In this document: piece by piece, positions 11,849 through 23,502 of the stretch
Position numbering within the stretch: the first letter of the stretch is position 1
Layout of the letters: each line of letters starts with the position of its first letter
Assembly (NCBI GenBank): GCA_011799875.1
Contig: CM022299.1
Coordinates: forward strand, 353,568,526-353,632,525
Direction: 5' to 3'
DNA from: Thinopyrum elongatum
Lineage: Eukaryota; Streptophyta; Magnoliopsida; Poales; Poaceae
Length of the DNA: 64,000 nt
Translations under genes and position numbers: made by a program
Notes under the pieces: generated by a model
The model's input: the letters and a program-made list of their open reading frames with translations, nothing else
Databases searched by the model: none
Told to the model about the DNA's origin: nothing

Positions 11849-12987
11849 CTAGGTATTGTCATCTTTGGTATGCAAACCATAAGTAGCCCTCATAATAGAT
11901 TCATATGGAAACTTAATTTTCTTTCTTGGTAAGTGTTCCATGCCCTTCCTTGACAGAAATTGAAATCTAATGTTTTCTTCTTTCATATCAATAATTGCAC
12001 CAATCGTTCTAAGGAAAGGTCTACCAAGAATAATAGGGCATGTCAGATTGCAATCTACATCAAGCACAATAAAATCTACAGGCACATAATTCCTATTTGC
12101 AACAATAAGAACATCATTAATCCTTCCCATAGGTTTCTTAATAGTTGAATCCGCTAGATGCAAATTTAAAGAACAATCATCAAATTCACGGAAACCTAGC
12201 ACATCACATAAAGTTTTTGGAATCGTGGAAACGCTAGCACCCAAATCACACAAAGCATGGCACTCATAATTTTTAATTTTAATCTTAATAGTAGGTTCCC
12301 ACTCATCATAAAGCTTTCTAGGGATAGAAACTTCCAACTCAAGTTTTTCTTCAAAAGATTTCATCATAGCATCAACGATATGTTTAGTAAAGCTTTATTT
12401 TGATTGTAAGCATGAGGAGAATTTAACATGGATTGCAACAAGGAAATACAATCTATCAAAGAGCAATTATCATAATTAAAGTCCTTGAAATCCAAAAGAG
12501 TGGGTTCATCGCTACTTAAAGTTTTGACCTCTCCAATCCCACTTTTATCAATTTTTGCTCTAAGATCTTTAAACTCTGAATCATTGGGACGCCTTATAGC
12601 TAAGGTTGACTCATCTCCAGTCCCATCCTTATTAAGATTTATATTAGAAAACAAAGATTCAATAGGAGTCACACCAATCACTTTAAGATCTTCATCATTA
12701 TTCAAAGACTCTAGTTTAGTAGCCATCTTGTTTACCAAAGTAGTTTGTTTATCAGAAATTTGGTCTACTAAATTTTCAAGATGAGCAAATTGAGATTTAA
12801 GACCATAAAATTCCTTAGTAACATCATCAAGCTCTTTATTAATATACTCCATCATAGTTTTTTGTTCTTTAAGCTCGTTCCTAAAGAAACTATTATGCTC
12901 AGATTGTAAAGACATGAAGCTTTTAGCATTATTTTCAATCTCTTCCAACTTCCTATAATAAGGATCAAAGTTTTTGGGTTGAGCCAT
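11849..12987 (-). pseudogene. G2 gag-like coiled coil plus aspartic protease, frameshifted
   Basis: ATG at 12987 opens a protein with MAQPKNFDPYY, followed by a heptad-rich coiled coil over about 100 residues, probably for particle assembly. Near 12390 one base appears lost from a T run, ending the first frame at 12364. The second frame continues from 12367 with a conserved segment and a retroviral-type aspartic protease. Its active-site triad reads D-L-G-A in CDLGASVSTIPK, where D-S/T-G is usual, and the hydrophobic partner is ILGRPFL. The D-L-G variant is common in plant Gypsy proteins of this kind, from recall. No zinc knuckle is seen. Ends at 11849. Confidence 0.72.
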
Positions 12988-13215
12988 ACGGGCAAACAAG
13001 CAATCTAGCATAGTAGCAAACAAAAAGCAAACAAAAAAGGCGAATGAAAGAAGGGCGAATAAAAAGGAAAATCCTTTTGTATTTTCTAAAAACGTTTTAG
13101 AAGTGGGGGAGAGGAAAACGAGAGGCAAATGGCAAATAATGTAATGCAAGAGATGAGAGTTTATGGTGGGTACTTGGTAGGCTTGATGTAGAATGGTAGG
13201 CTTGATGTAGAACCT

Positions 13216-13232
13216 CCCCGACAATGGTGCCA
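13216..13232 (-). promoter_or_regulatory. G2 primer-binding site, tRNA-Asp-like
   Basis: On the minus strand TGGCACCATTGTCGGGG lies 11 bases inside the 5' LTR. It differs from the TGGCGCCGTTGCCGGGG expected for plant tRNA-Asp at three positions, all G-to-A or C-to-T. Confidence 0.6.
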
Positions 13233-13243
13233 AAAATTCTTCC

Positions 13244-14824
13244 TGCTACTTCTTGAGCTTGCTTGATTTTTTCCTTGAAAAGGAAAGGGTGATGCAGCAT
13301 AGGAGAGATAAGTATTTCCCTCAGTTAAGAACCAAGGTATCAATCCAGTAGGAGGCACAAGCAAGTCTCCAATCTATGCACTTGCACAAACTAACAAACA
13401 CTTGCACTCAACACGAAAAAGGGGTTGTCAATCCCTTCACGGTCTCGAACAAGAGTGAGATCTAATAGAGATAGGTATAAAAGATTACTAAAACATAAAA
13501 CAAAGTAAAAACAAATAAATTGCAGCAAGGTATTTTTGGGTTTTGTGGTTTATAGATCTGAAAATATATGATGGAAAATAGACCCAGGGGCCATAGGTTT
13601 CACTAGAGGCTTCTCTCTTGAAAGGAAATAATACGATGGGTGAACAAATTACTGTCGAGCAATTGATAGAAAAGCGTAAAGTTATGACGATATCCAAGGC
13701 AATGATTATGAATATAGGCATCACGTCCGTGTCAAGTAGACCAAAACGATTCTGCATCTACTACTATTACTCCACACATCGACCGACTCCTGCCTGCATC
13801 TAGAGTATTAAGTTCATAAGAACAGAGCAACACTTTAAGTAAGATGACATGATGTAGAGGGATAAACTCAAGCAATATGATGAAAACCCCATCTTTTTAC
13901 CCTTGATGGCAACAATACAATACGTGCCTCGCTACCCCTACTATGTCACTGGGTGAGGACACCGCAAGATTGAACCCAAAACTAAGCACCTCTCCCATTG
14001 CAAGAAAAACCAATCTAGTTGGCCAAACCAAACCGATAATTCGAAGAGAAATACAAAGATATTAAATCATGCATAAAAGAGTTCAGAGAAGACTCAAATA
14101 ATATTCATAGATAATCTGATCATAAATCCACAATTCATCGGATCTCGACAAACACACTGCAAAAGAATATTACATCAGATAGATCTCCTAGAACATCGAG
14201 GAGAACATTGTATTGAAGATCAAAGAGAGAGAAGAAGCCATCTAGCTACTAGCTATGGAACCGTAGGTCTGTGGTAAACTACTCACGCTTCATCGGAAGG
14301 GTAGCAAGGTTGATGTAGAGGTCCTCCGTGATCGAATCCCCCTCTGGCAAGGTGTTGGAAAAGGCCCCAAGATGGGATCTCACGGGAACAGAAGCTTGCA
14401 GTGGCGGAAAAGTGTTTTGGTGGACGCTTCTGTTGGTTTGGGAATATTTGGGAATTTAGAGCGCAAGAATTAGGGTTGGAGGACTCCCGAGGGGCCCACA
14501 AGCCAGGGAGGCCCCCCCTAGAGCGCGGCCTGAGGGCTTGTGGTGCCCTCGGGGCTCTTCTGGGCCCCTCTCCAAGCTCCGTGGATGTCTTCTGGTCCAA
14601 GAAAAATCATCGTAAAGTTTTATTCCGTTAGGACCCCGTTTGACATTCCTTTTATGTAAAACTCAAAAACAAGGAAAAAAAATAGAAACTAGCACTGGGC
14701 TCTAGGTTAATAAGTTAGTCCCAAAAATAATATAAAATAGCATATTAATGCATATAAAACATCAAAACAGATAATATAATAGCATGGAACAATCAAAAAT
14801 TATAGATACGTTGGAGACGTATCA
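13244..14824 (-). repeat. G2 5' LTR
   Basis: 1,581 bp, followed by the target duplication CGCGG (14825-14829). Pairs with 7453-9025. Confidence 0.88.
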
Positions 14825-14949
14825 CGCGGCAACCTCCACCCAGCAGATAGAGAAGCATGAAGTGGCGGCACGCCGAGACAGCAGGGTCGAGGAGCATAGC
14901 TTAATGCAGCTACCGCCTGAAGTTCGACCTCCACTATCCCGCCATCGAC
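14825..14949. other. Spacer between G2 and G3, possible gene fragment
   Basis: Joined across the two insertions, 7440-7452, 14830-14949 and 22779 onward would be contiguous. The plus strand here stays open in one frame from CGGCAACC to the G3 insertion and on to a stop near 22826, after an acceptor-like TTAG. This could be a decayed exon or chance. TCGAC at 14945-14949 is the left target duplication of G3. Confidence 0.35.
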
Positions 14950-15809
14950 TGTCGGATTCAGGGCTCCGCAGACCCAAGAAAGGTTCGAACTCTGGGGCGT
15001 GTGCGAAGAACTCAACCTATCTAGCCAACCAGCTCGTCGCCCTACGGCCTAGCTCGAGGAACAAGGAAGAAGATGAACACGACAGTTTACCCTAGTTCGG
15101 GCCACCTTGTGGTGTAAGACCCTACTCCTGCTTTGTGGTGGATTTGCCTCACGTGGGGCTGAGGATGAACAAGTAAAAGGGATGAACAGCCTCGCGAGGG
15201 CTCGGGGGTGAGAATGAGTTGACCTCTTCGATGGTGGTGGCTATCCTATATTTATAGTGGCCTTGGTCCTCTTCCCTCGAAACTTAGGCGGGAAGGGATC
15301 CCACAATAGCCAATTTGAAAGGGGACAAGTAGTACATCTTATCCTGATGAAAGGTGGTCTTCACCTGCAAAGCTTCTGGCGTGACGCTGCGGTGGGCTCG
15401 GTGATGACATCCATTCTGCCGTCCTGGTGGTCTTGGTCTCGTTGCACAGGAATGGAAACCTTTGCCTGAGTCCTCGGGAACCCACTCCTGCGCTTGCCTC
15501 TTTAGCACCAAAGAGGAAACTGTCTCCTCTGCGCCCGCTGGCGCCCTCCTGGCCTTGGTCGTCATGGCTTGCGTCGCCGCAGCCTCATGAGGTTTGGGCA
15601 CCTGCATAGGAATCTCCGCTCCTCAGGAGGCAGCCTGGGGAGGCCGCTCCCTCGGGAGGTCTTGGCATCATCTGCCTCGTGAGGCTTGGCCCCTCGCGAG
15701 GGTCTTGTCTTGGTAGTCTTGTAGATGGGCCGTACCAGGCCATCGATGAAGCCACGCCATGGGCCGTAGGCAGGCAAGTCTTGGTACCCTGGTTCCCAGA
15801 ACGCCGACA
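14950..15809 (-). repeat. G3 3' LTR
   Basis: 860 bp. A purine tract (minus GGGACCGGGAGCTAC, 15810-15826) abuts its inner edge. Differs from the other LTR mostly by C/T and G/A changes. Confidence 0.9.
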
Positions 15810-18800
15810 GTAGCTCCCGGTCCCAAGGCGCGCTCGGACTTGTCTACGAGGCGAAGCCAAAGGGCAAGGGCGAAGCGCCGCGGGCCCCAATTGCCTGCGG
15901 ACCAGGTTGATGCGCAACGCTTGACGGGGCGTTGACGCTCTTCTTCAAGGTCTTCGGAGAGGACGGCCGACATCTGGAGTGCTGCCCCAGGGGAGGCGAT
16001 CGAGATGGTGACCCCCTCACAGGCCGGCAAATCGGTGAGGCCCCTCGCGGTGAACTTGCCCTTGGCCTTGTCTGCGATTCCTCCAGTAGCAGCGACGCCT
16101 CCTCCGAACCAAGCTTAAGCGACGACGACAGCTACGAGCCGCCGCGCCGCCACGCTCGGGCTTGAGGGAGGAATGGCACTGGCCAGGCATCATGGGCAAC
16201 ATCGCCTGGGTCACGATCCTCAGGAGGTCCTTTCCTTTCATTTCATTCCTGCGCAAAAGTCATGAAGGGCCCCGCGGGGGTGTGTAAAGATCGTGACACT
16301 TTTGCCTTAATGTTAGCGTCCCAAACTTATGTTGTGTTTGCGTCTCTCGCTTGGGCATGGTTCCCCCTTTTTATTCTCGCGGTAGCTTAGTGCTCTACAC
16401 CGACAGGACCCAGTCCCTAGGCAATCTTCGGCCGTCGCTGGTATGCCAGGTCGTGATGCCGTGGTCAAGGCCAGGAGGTGAGCGGCCCGAGGTCCGGTAA
16501 GAGCCCCGAGGCGCGATGCTCAGGAGGTCCCCTTTGGCGCGCAAGCAGCTCCCGAAGGACTGAAAGGGGAGTTCCCTTGCCCGAGAAAATTCACGAGAGA
16601 TGAAACGCCGATTATGGGGTTCGCGCCCGGGTGTGTGAAGCAACTTATCTTGGCAAGCCTATGGTGGTTTCCTTGTCGCGAGGGCGAGCTTCTTGTGCGA
16701 CGTTAGGCTGCGCCCTTCTCCTGATGGCGCCCCCCTGCAGGGCTCCTACCGACTCCATCTCTCCTGCTCATCAGGGTGCTCTACGTCCTCGGGACCCGGC
16801 TCTCGAGTGAGGCTCGGCCGCCGCTGGTATGCCAGGTCGCGATGCCGTGGTCAAGGCCAGGGGGTGAGGGCTCGAGGGCCGGTAGGAGCCCCTGTGGCAC
16901 GGTGCTCAAGGGCCCCCCCTTTAACGTGCAAGCGACTTGCACGAGAAAAGAGTGGCTGGCTCCGAGGGGTTACCTAGGAGGGGTTGCGCCCCATGGCACG
17001 TAGCGCGGTATCCTTCCGCGGTGGTGAGGTGTTGGCGAAGCTGCTCATGATCCTGCCTCCGGAGGTTCCCATCTCTGAGGCTCCAGTAGCAGAAGTCTAA
17101 AGCGGTGAGGACGGTGGCAGCATTGTCGACGAGGGGCTTCCAACGAGCGTGGCAGGTGGCGTTCCTTCTTAGTTTTACCCTGCAACATTTACCTTGCCTC
17201 GTGGAGGTGTAAGACTTCTATTTAAGCTTGTGGAACAATCTGTGCTTGTAATAATTATTAGGACCCCGTGGTTTCCTTATTGCGCGAAGTTTCCTTCGTG
17301 CTTGCTTTTGTGCTCTACGTCGGTAGGGCCCAGCCCCGCGCATACCTCGACCGCCGTTGGGGCGTCCGGATCACCAGGATGACACCAAGGGGCGAGGGGC
17401 TACGTGACTAGTGAGGCCCCTGAGTCGCGATGCTCAGGAGGTCCCCCTTGACGTGCGAGCAGCTCTCATGAAGGAAATGTGGATGCCGGGGTGTAGGACT
17501 TCGCGCTCTGCGTTGGCAGGGCCCAGCCCCGCGCATACCTCGACTGCCGTTGGGGCGTCCGGATCCCCAGGACGACACCAAGGAGTGAGTGGTTACATGA
17601 CTAGTGAGGCCCCTGAGTCGCGATGCTCAGGAGGTCCCCCTTGACGTGCGAGCAGCCCTCATACCTTTGACCACCAGCTTTCACCTGGGAGGAATGCGAG
17701 AAGACCAGGTACCCGGACCTGGTAGGGTAGCGTGTGCCAGGCGGGGCCTGAGCACAGCCTCTGTATCCAGCCCCCTCGCATGATCCTCCTAAGGGGGAAG
17801 CTGTGGGGTGTTGCCGGTCGTAGAGCCGAGAGGCTATCCTGAGGTTGGTGCGGCCGCGAGGGCGCCCTTAGTTGTTTATTCACCAGCGTGGTGCATGGTG
17901 CTTCCACTTTATCATGGGTATAGCCGCTCCTCGACCGTGTCGTCCGCCAGCACGGAGCATGGGGCTTCCACTGGTACGTGGGTGGGAGTTCCCACTGGGG
18001 GAGACTCCGGGGTGTGTACAGCCCCATTCGTACGCGTGGCTAGCACGACAGAACTGGAGGAGGTGTATCTGGGCACTCGTGAGCCAGCACGGGACTCACG
18101 AGGCCCTACCTCAAGGCGGGTTGCGCCTGATTTTTGCAGCGCGGGGCGTGCGTAAGAAACCTGCGGGGCGATGGGGGGTCCTGCGCTGAATGCCCCTCCA
18201 GAGGTTATCGCATGAGAAGGCCGGACACCAATGACCCCAGGAGGAGATGCGAACGGGGCCAGCCCGCCAGACAGAGCTCACCCATTGGTTTTATCGATGC
18301 TGTAGGACGGACCCGAGCACACACGCCGTGCGAAGTCTTCTCATGCAACGATCCCATGGAAAAACAGCCGGCGCACGGCTCCCGCTATGGCGAAGCACCG
18401 AACTGCGGTTGTACGAACCAGGCCATGCGCCCGCACTTGCCCACACGCGATTAGCTCATGCGAGAACAAGGCACCAAGGACCATGGGAGGTGACATGCAT
18501 GGGAGCTAGCCCATGGGACAGAGCTCGGTCGCTTGGGTTTGTCGATGCTGCAGGGACGAACCCGAGCACAGACGCCATGCCAGTCCTTAATCATGAGGTG
18601 GTCGCGGGCGGATTCGCGAGGGCGCAACGACATCATAGTGACGAAGCACCGGATAGGCAGTTGAGATACTTAGGAAACTCATGAAGGCAAAGCCAGTTCT
18701 GCCTGAGGATGATGCAGCCCGAGGGGCGCCCTCAGTTGAATAAACCAAAAAGTCACCTGGCACCATCATTGTAGAAGCGTTGAAGTAGCTGAAGATGCGT

Positions 18801-18829
18801 ACTGTAGAGATCGCTCCTCATGAGCTGAC
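15810..18829 (-). other. G3 non-coding region before the 3' LTR
   Basis: About 3 kb without a credible protein. It contains a family of about 150-bp degenerate repeats (16390-17670) and a second pair near 18285-18330 and 18530-18575 sharing CGAACCCGAGCACA-like text. Possibly derived from the untranslated 3' region of the parent element. Confidence 0.55.
16390..17670. repeat. Degenerate direct repeats inside G3
   Basis: Four related blocks start near 16392, 16777, 17312 and 17505. Each has a GTGCTCTAC/GGGCCCAG-type head, a GCGATGCTCAGGAGGTCCCC-type centre and a CGTGCAAGCAGC/CGTGCGAGCAGC tail. The last two are a close tandem pair with a 193-bp period (GCCCAGCCCCG at 17328 and 17521). Confidence 0.65.
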
Positions 18830-19110
18830 CGGCTCCTGAGCCCCGGGAGGCTCCGGAGGTCCAGGGGGCTCGCAAGGGTCCGTCACCTCCTCGGTCGGGA
18901 CCGCCTGGCGCCTGGCCTCGTGAGCCGCCAAGGCTCCCGGCATGAGGCGCTGGTACGAGGCGGCCACGGTCAGCAGGCCGAACGACATGCGGACGTAGCT
19001 GCAGGGGTAGCCCCCGCTCCGGCCGACGCGGGACGGCTAGAAGAGGTCCTGCGAAGCAGCCCTGTTGAGGCTTGGGATGTTGATGCAGACGCGCGGTTCG
19101 CCACCCATGT
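18830..19110 (-). pseudogene. Reverse transcriptase remnant of G3
   Basis: On the minus strand a fragment reads VCINIPSLNRAASQDLF, resembling the plant Gypsy RT block VCIDFTDLNKACPKDPF. A stop and a short gap follow, then MSFGLLTVAASYQRLM, resembling the RMPFGLKNAGATYQRLM block. The intervening RT sequence and the later YxDD motif are missing, so this is an internally deleted scrap. Confidence 0.45.
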
Positions 19111-19368
19111 CATGGGCGGCAGCTGCACTGGATGGCGCGGGGCGACGCTCGCCACTCATGGCTCGCGCCTCCCGAAGCTCCTTGATTGCCTTGGTGATGA
19201 ACTCTTGAGCGCCTGGCGCCCCGCACCTTGCGCCTTGCTCACGAAGGCCCGCTTCGAAGCACGCCCCCACGTGGTGCCCGAACGCCTCCCTCATGATGCT
19301 AGTCAGGTCAGAGGCCCTCCAGACGAGAGCCCCAAGCCCGTCCTGAGAGGGGCGCCGGGCGCGCCTTC

Positions 19369-20069
19369 CTATGCGAGAGGGAAAGGCGCCCCAGCAGTGG
19401 GCGCGGGGCCTGAGGCACGATTGCCAGGTGCCCCAGCCTCCTGATGGCCCTTTGGGAGGAGCTGCTTCTTCTTCTTGGGGATGGCCTCAGGAGGCAGGAT
19501 GGCACCCTCGCCATCTGAGTTCTCGACCGCCGCAGCTTGGTAGGAGCGCTCGAGGGAGCACACCGCATCCTTTTCGTCGCAAGCGACTGTGATGACTCCA
19601 CCACTTCCTGGCATCTTGAGGACGTTGTAGTCGTGGTGAGTTGCCGTCATGAACTTGGCGAGGGCCGGATACCCGAGGATGGCATTTACGGGAGGTGAAT
19701 ATGGGCAACGTCAAAGTCGATGAGCTCGGTGTGGTAGTTGTCATGCTTGCCGAAGGTGACCTGGAGGCGAATCTCCCCTATGGGGATGGTGGAGCCATCG
19801 ATCACCCCTGAGAAGGGCTTGGTGGGCAGAAGCTGATCATAGGGCACTTGGAGCGTCTCGAATGTCTCGACGGAAAGAACATTGAGCCCCGCGCCATCAT
19901 CGATGAGGGTTTTGGTGACGAGGACGTTGCTGATGGTCGGCGCGCAGAGCATCGGGAGCGCGCCAGCGGCAGCTGAGCACTTGAGCTGGTCCGTAGAGTC
20001 AAAGGTGATGGCGTACTTGGACCACCTGAAGGGACGTGAAGCCTCAAGCTTGGGAAGAGTTGCGTTCAC
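19369..20069 (-). pseudogene. G3 aspartic protease region
   Basis: The frame from 20069 to 19686 carries LIDDGAGLNVLS, an aspartic-protease active-site motif with D-D-G-A. This is the standard layout downstream of gag in Gypsy elements. The frame is closed at 19686, and related sequence with a Lys-rich stretch continues in another frame to 19369. It would process the polyprotein. Broken by frameshift. Confidence 0.65.
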
Positions 20070-20150
20070 CTCGCGATTGAACTGCTTTGAGATGCGATGA
20101 GAGGCGAGTGCCTGAGCACCACCCAGGATGCAAGCGATTGCGCGTGGCTC

Positions 20151-21841
20151 CTAGAAGCCCCTAGCCCCATCATCTTGGCGGTTGTCATCATTTCTCCTTG
20201 GAGGCGGCGGCAGCGGAGGAAGGCCAACATTGCCCTGAGGACGGTCCTCGCGGGGCTGGTCACGCCAGGGGCCATCGCGAGGCTGGCCCTGCCAGCGGTC
20301 CTCATGAGGCTGATCGCGCCAGTCCTGGCGGGGGTCGCGGTTGTCCCAGCGGCCTCCATCGCGGCCTCCTCCACGGCCGTAGCCACGGTCGTTGCGCTCG
20401 GGACGGCGGCCAAGGCGCCCGTCGCAGATTGCGCTGAGCTCCTGGCAGTCATTGGTGTTGTGGCTGTGGACGTTGTGGAAGACGCAAAACGGGTGGCTGC
20501 CCCTGGAGGACTCGGCGTGGTCGCGGCCACGCTTCATCTCAAGTTCAGCCACAAGCACAGCGGGGCCCTTGCGCTTTACCTCCTTAGCCTTGCCCTTTTT
20601 GTCTTCAGGATCGACCTCCGGAAGCTCCAGCAGCGAGAGGCGACCTTCCTCTGCCCTCGCGCACCTGGCGGCCATGTTGAACATCTCCAGAGCCGAGCAC
20701 AAGTCCTCGTGTATGGCGAGCTCCTCCTTCATCTTGACATCCTGGACGCTCTCGGAGAACGCCGAAATGATGGCCTCGTCCGACACCTTCGGGATCTTGA
20801 GGCGAATGTTTGTGAAGCGCTGTATGTACTTGTGCAAGGTCTCGCCTGGCGGCTGCTTTATGCGCCGCAGGTCGCCTGCTGCACGAGCGCGGTTGCGAGT
20901 GCCCTGGAAGTTGGCGATGAAGCGCTCACGGAGCTCGTCCCAGGAGGAGATCGAGCCCACCGGGAGGTTCAGGAGCCAAGAGCGCGCACTGTCCTTGAGG
21001 GCCATGGGGAACCAGTTCGCCATGAACTTCTCATTGCCGTTTGCCGCCTCGATGCTCAGCTCATAGAGTTGGAGGAACTCAGCGAGGTCGGGGGTGCCGT
21101 CGTAGCGTGGAGGCAGATCCGGCTTGAACTTGCTGGGCCAGACGACACGGCGTAGCTCCGGGGTGAAAGCACGGCAGCCTGCCGGATTCACAGGGGCCGG
21201 TCGCAAGGGAGGAGCTTGGTCTTGGCGCCCGCGTGCCATCGCCTCTGGCGGCACGCGGTCTTGATGCGGCGGCGCTGGGAGTGCGCGCGCCTCTCCTTGG
21301 GGCCGCTGCACCACCTGGCAACTTTCTTCATCGCGCACCAGTGCTCTGCGTGGCGGGTAGCGCTGGGGTGCCTCACGCCTGGGCTCGGGGTCTGCGCCGT
21401 GCAGAGGAGGAGGGGGAGGCGTGCCGTGAGCCACGTTGCCCGCCAGGGACGGCGGAGGACGAGGCGAACGAGATGGTGCAGGGGCCTCACCGACGGCGTT
21501 GACGAGCTTGGCGATGCGGGCGAGCCAGTCATCGTAGATGCCGTTCGCCGGACGATAGCGCAGAAGCTCACGCACCATGAGCAGCGCAGCCTGTGTGTTC
21601 GCCAGCCCGCGACGAACATGAGAAGACGATGCCGCAGCCGGAGTTGGTGATGGGGTCGCGGTGCGGCCGTCGGGCCGCATGGATGGTGGCAGCGATGAGT
21701 ACTACTGTTCACGAGCAGCATGGTCGGTGGAGGCGTTAGCCACTGGGAGGCAGAGCGGCGAGGAGCGCCGTTGCCCGTGGGAGCCATCTGGGCAACGCGA
21801 GCGGCCCGACGCTCGGCACAGACACGGCGAGCGTCGGCCAT
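20151..21841 (-). pseudogene. G3 gag, frameshifted near its N-terminus
   Basis: The probable start is ATG at 21841 (MADARRVCAERR), shortly after the primer-binding site. That frame shifts somewhere in 21690-21790, and the main 509-codon frame (21680-20151) follows. It contains a proline-rich spacer and a retrotransposon-gag domain: FTPELRRVVWPSKFKPDLPPRYDG, then WFPMALKDSARSWLLNLP and WDELRERFIANF. A zinc knuckle of the form C-x2-H-x4-H-x4-C (CVFHNVHSHNTNDC) and an Arg/Gly/Asp-rich tail follow. Gag forms the particle and binds element RNA. The long plus-strand ORF at 20097-21155 is its shadow. Confidence 0.8.
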
Positions 21842-21894
21842 AGGAACGACGGAACGGCCGTAGAGCGAACTGTGGAAGAGAGGCTTCGACACAC

Positions 21895-21912
21895 CCCTAC
21901 CTGGCGCGCTAA
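21895..21912 (-). promoter_or_regulatory. G3 primer-binding site
   Basis: Minus-strand TAGCGCGCCAGGTAGGGG follows the 5' LTR directly. It has the same core, GCGCGCCAGGTAGGGG, as G7 and nearly that of G8. Confidence 0.65.
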
Positions 21913-21913
21913 A

Positions 21914-22773
21914 TGTCGGATTCAGGGCTTCGCAGACCCAAGAAAGGTTCGAACTCTGGGGCGTGTGCGAAGAACTCAACCTATCTAGCCAACCAGCTCA
22001 TCGCCCTACGGCCTAGCTCGAGGAACAAGGAAGAAGATGAACACGGCAGTTTACCCAGGTTCGGGCCACCTTGCGGTGTAAGACCCTACTCCTGCTTTGT
22101 GGTGGACTTGCCTCATGAGGGGCTGAGGATGAACAAGTACAAGGGATGAACAGCCTCACGAGGGCTCGGGGGTGAGAATGAGTCGACCTCCTCTATGGTG
22201 GTGGCAAACCTATATTTATAGTGGCCTTGGTCCTCTTCCCTCGAAACTTAGGCGGGAAGGGATCCCACAACGGCCAATTTGAAAGGGGACAAGTAGTACA
22301 TCTTATCCTGACAAAAGGTGGTCTTCGCCTGCAAAGCTTCTGGTGTGACGCTGCGGTGGGCTCGGTGATGACATCCGTCCTGCCGTCCTGGTGGTCTTGG
22401 TCTCGTTGCACAGGAATGGAAACCTTTGCCTGAGTCCTCGGGAACCCACGCCTGCGCTTGCCTCTTTAGCACCAAAGAGGAAACTGTCTCCTCTACGCCC
22501 GCTGGTGTCTGCCTGGCCTTCGTCATCATGGCTTGCATCACCGCAGCCTCATGAGGTTTGGGCACCTGCATAGGAATCTCCGCTCCTCAGGAGGCAGCCT
22601 GGGAAGGCCGCTCCCTCAGGAGGTCTTGGCGTCGTCTGCCTCGCGAGGCTTGGCCCCTCGCGAGGGTCTTGTCTTGGTAGTCTTGTAGATGGGCCATACC
22701 AGGCCGTCGACGAAGCCACGCCATGGGCCGCAGGTAGGAAAGTCTGGGTACCCTGGTTCCCAGAACGCCGACA
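21914..22773 (-). repeat. G3 5' LTR
   Basis: 860 bp, flanked by TCGAC at 22774-22778. Pairs with 14950-15809. Confidence 0.9.
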
Positions 22774-22989
22774 TCGACCGCGATGGATGTGCTCCAATCA
22801 CGCCGCCGCCGACCTCGATGGTTGAGCTCCTCCTATCTCCCACCGCAGACCGAGGATTGACCTCTTATGACGCCGCCACCGCCCACCGACCAAGGATTGA
22901 CCTCTAATCCGGTAGCCACTACCTCGGCCATCTCTATCTGCAGAGCGACTATTTTATTTTTTGACAGATATCCGCAGAGCGGCTGTTTA
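22774..22989. other. Spacer between G3 and D1
   Basis: No recognisable element. Contains a short direct repeat, GAGGATTGACCTC near 22852 and AAGGATTGACCTC near 22891. TTA at 22987-22989 is the left target duplication assigned to D1. Confidence 0.4.
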
Positions 22990-23502
22990 CACTAGGTATT
23001 ACTGTAACTCAATTATATTGCAGCACCATGTGTACAGGGTAGTACATCACATACGGTTATGGCACGGCAACCGTGTCTCACCTACATTATCTTTTCACAT
23101 GGTTTGGTGCAGAAATCGTGTGTGAAGTTGTAATACCTAACACAAACGACATGTATAAACAGTGTGCCGTATACAACATATATTGCGATAAATAGTTCCC
23201 GACCGTTAGCTTATCCCCACAGTTTCCCCATTTCCCCCAAATCCCTAGATAGCCTCTGAATTCCCTCGCGTGGCGCTGATATTGGGGGAATGCGGACGAG
23301 TGGTGTTGTTGGCTTCGGTGCGTCTGCTCTTGCTCGTATCGCCGCTCTCGGCAGCACCGCCACGACAGCGGTCACCGTTGAGCACTTACCTAAGGTCATC
23401 AGAAGGCAGGTGTACTACGGATCCGAATCGTCCTGTCAGGTTCCAATCTATCCCGATCTTTTTTAGCATGTCCAAAGTAGCTCCCTGCTGAATCCGTCCT
23501 GA

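Larger units (their letters stand above)
7453..14824 (-). mobile_element. G2: Gypsy LTR retrotransposon, gag/protease only (Sabrina-like, tentative)
   Basis: Two direct LTRs (7453-9025, 13244-14824) of nearly equal length bracket 4.2 kb. Flanks are CGTGG and CGCGG, a 5-bp target duplication with one substitution. Orientation is minus: the primer-binding site lies beside the right LTR and a purine tract (reverse of AGCATCCCCAAGC) beside the left. The only coding region is a gag-like coiled coil plus aspartic protease. RT, RNase H and integrase are absent, so it is non-autonomous. The family name is from recall of LTR style and is tentative. Confidence 0.88.
14950..22773 (-). mobile_element. 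G3: Gypsy LTR retrotransposon, pol-deleted
   Basis: Both LTRs are 860 bp (14950-15809 and 21914-22773), begin TGTCGGATTCAGG and end CGCCGACA. TCGAC flanks the element at 14945-14949 and 22774-22778, a perfect 5-bp target duplication. The primer-binding site next to the right LTR sets minus orientation. Gag and protease are recognisable and RT is reduced to a scrap. About 3 kb before the 3' LTR is repeat-rich and non-coding. Confidence 0.92.

Noticed and set aside
20097..21155. 352-codon plus-strand ORF
   Set aside because: Lies exactly opposite the G3 gag gene, whose gag domain and zinc knuckle are on the minus strand; GC-rich codon usage keeps the shadow frame open.
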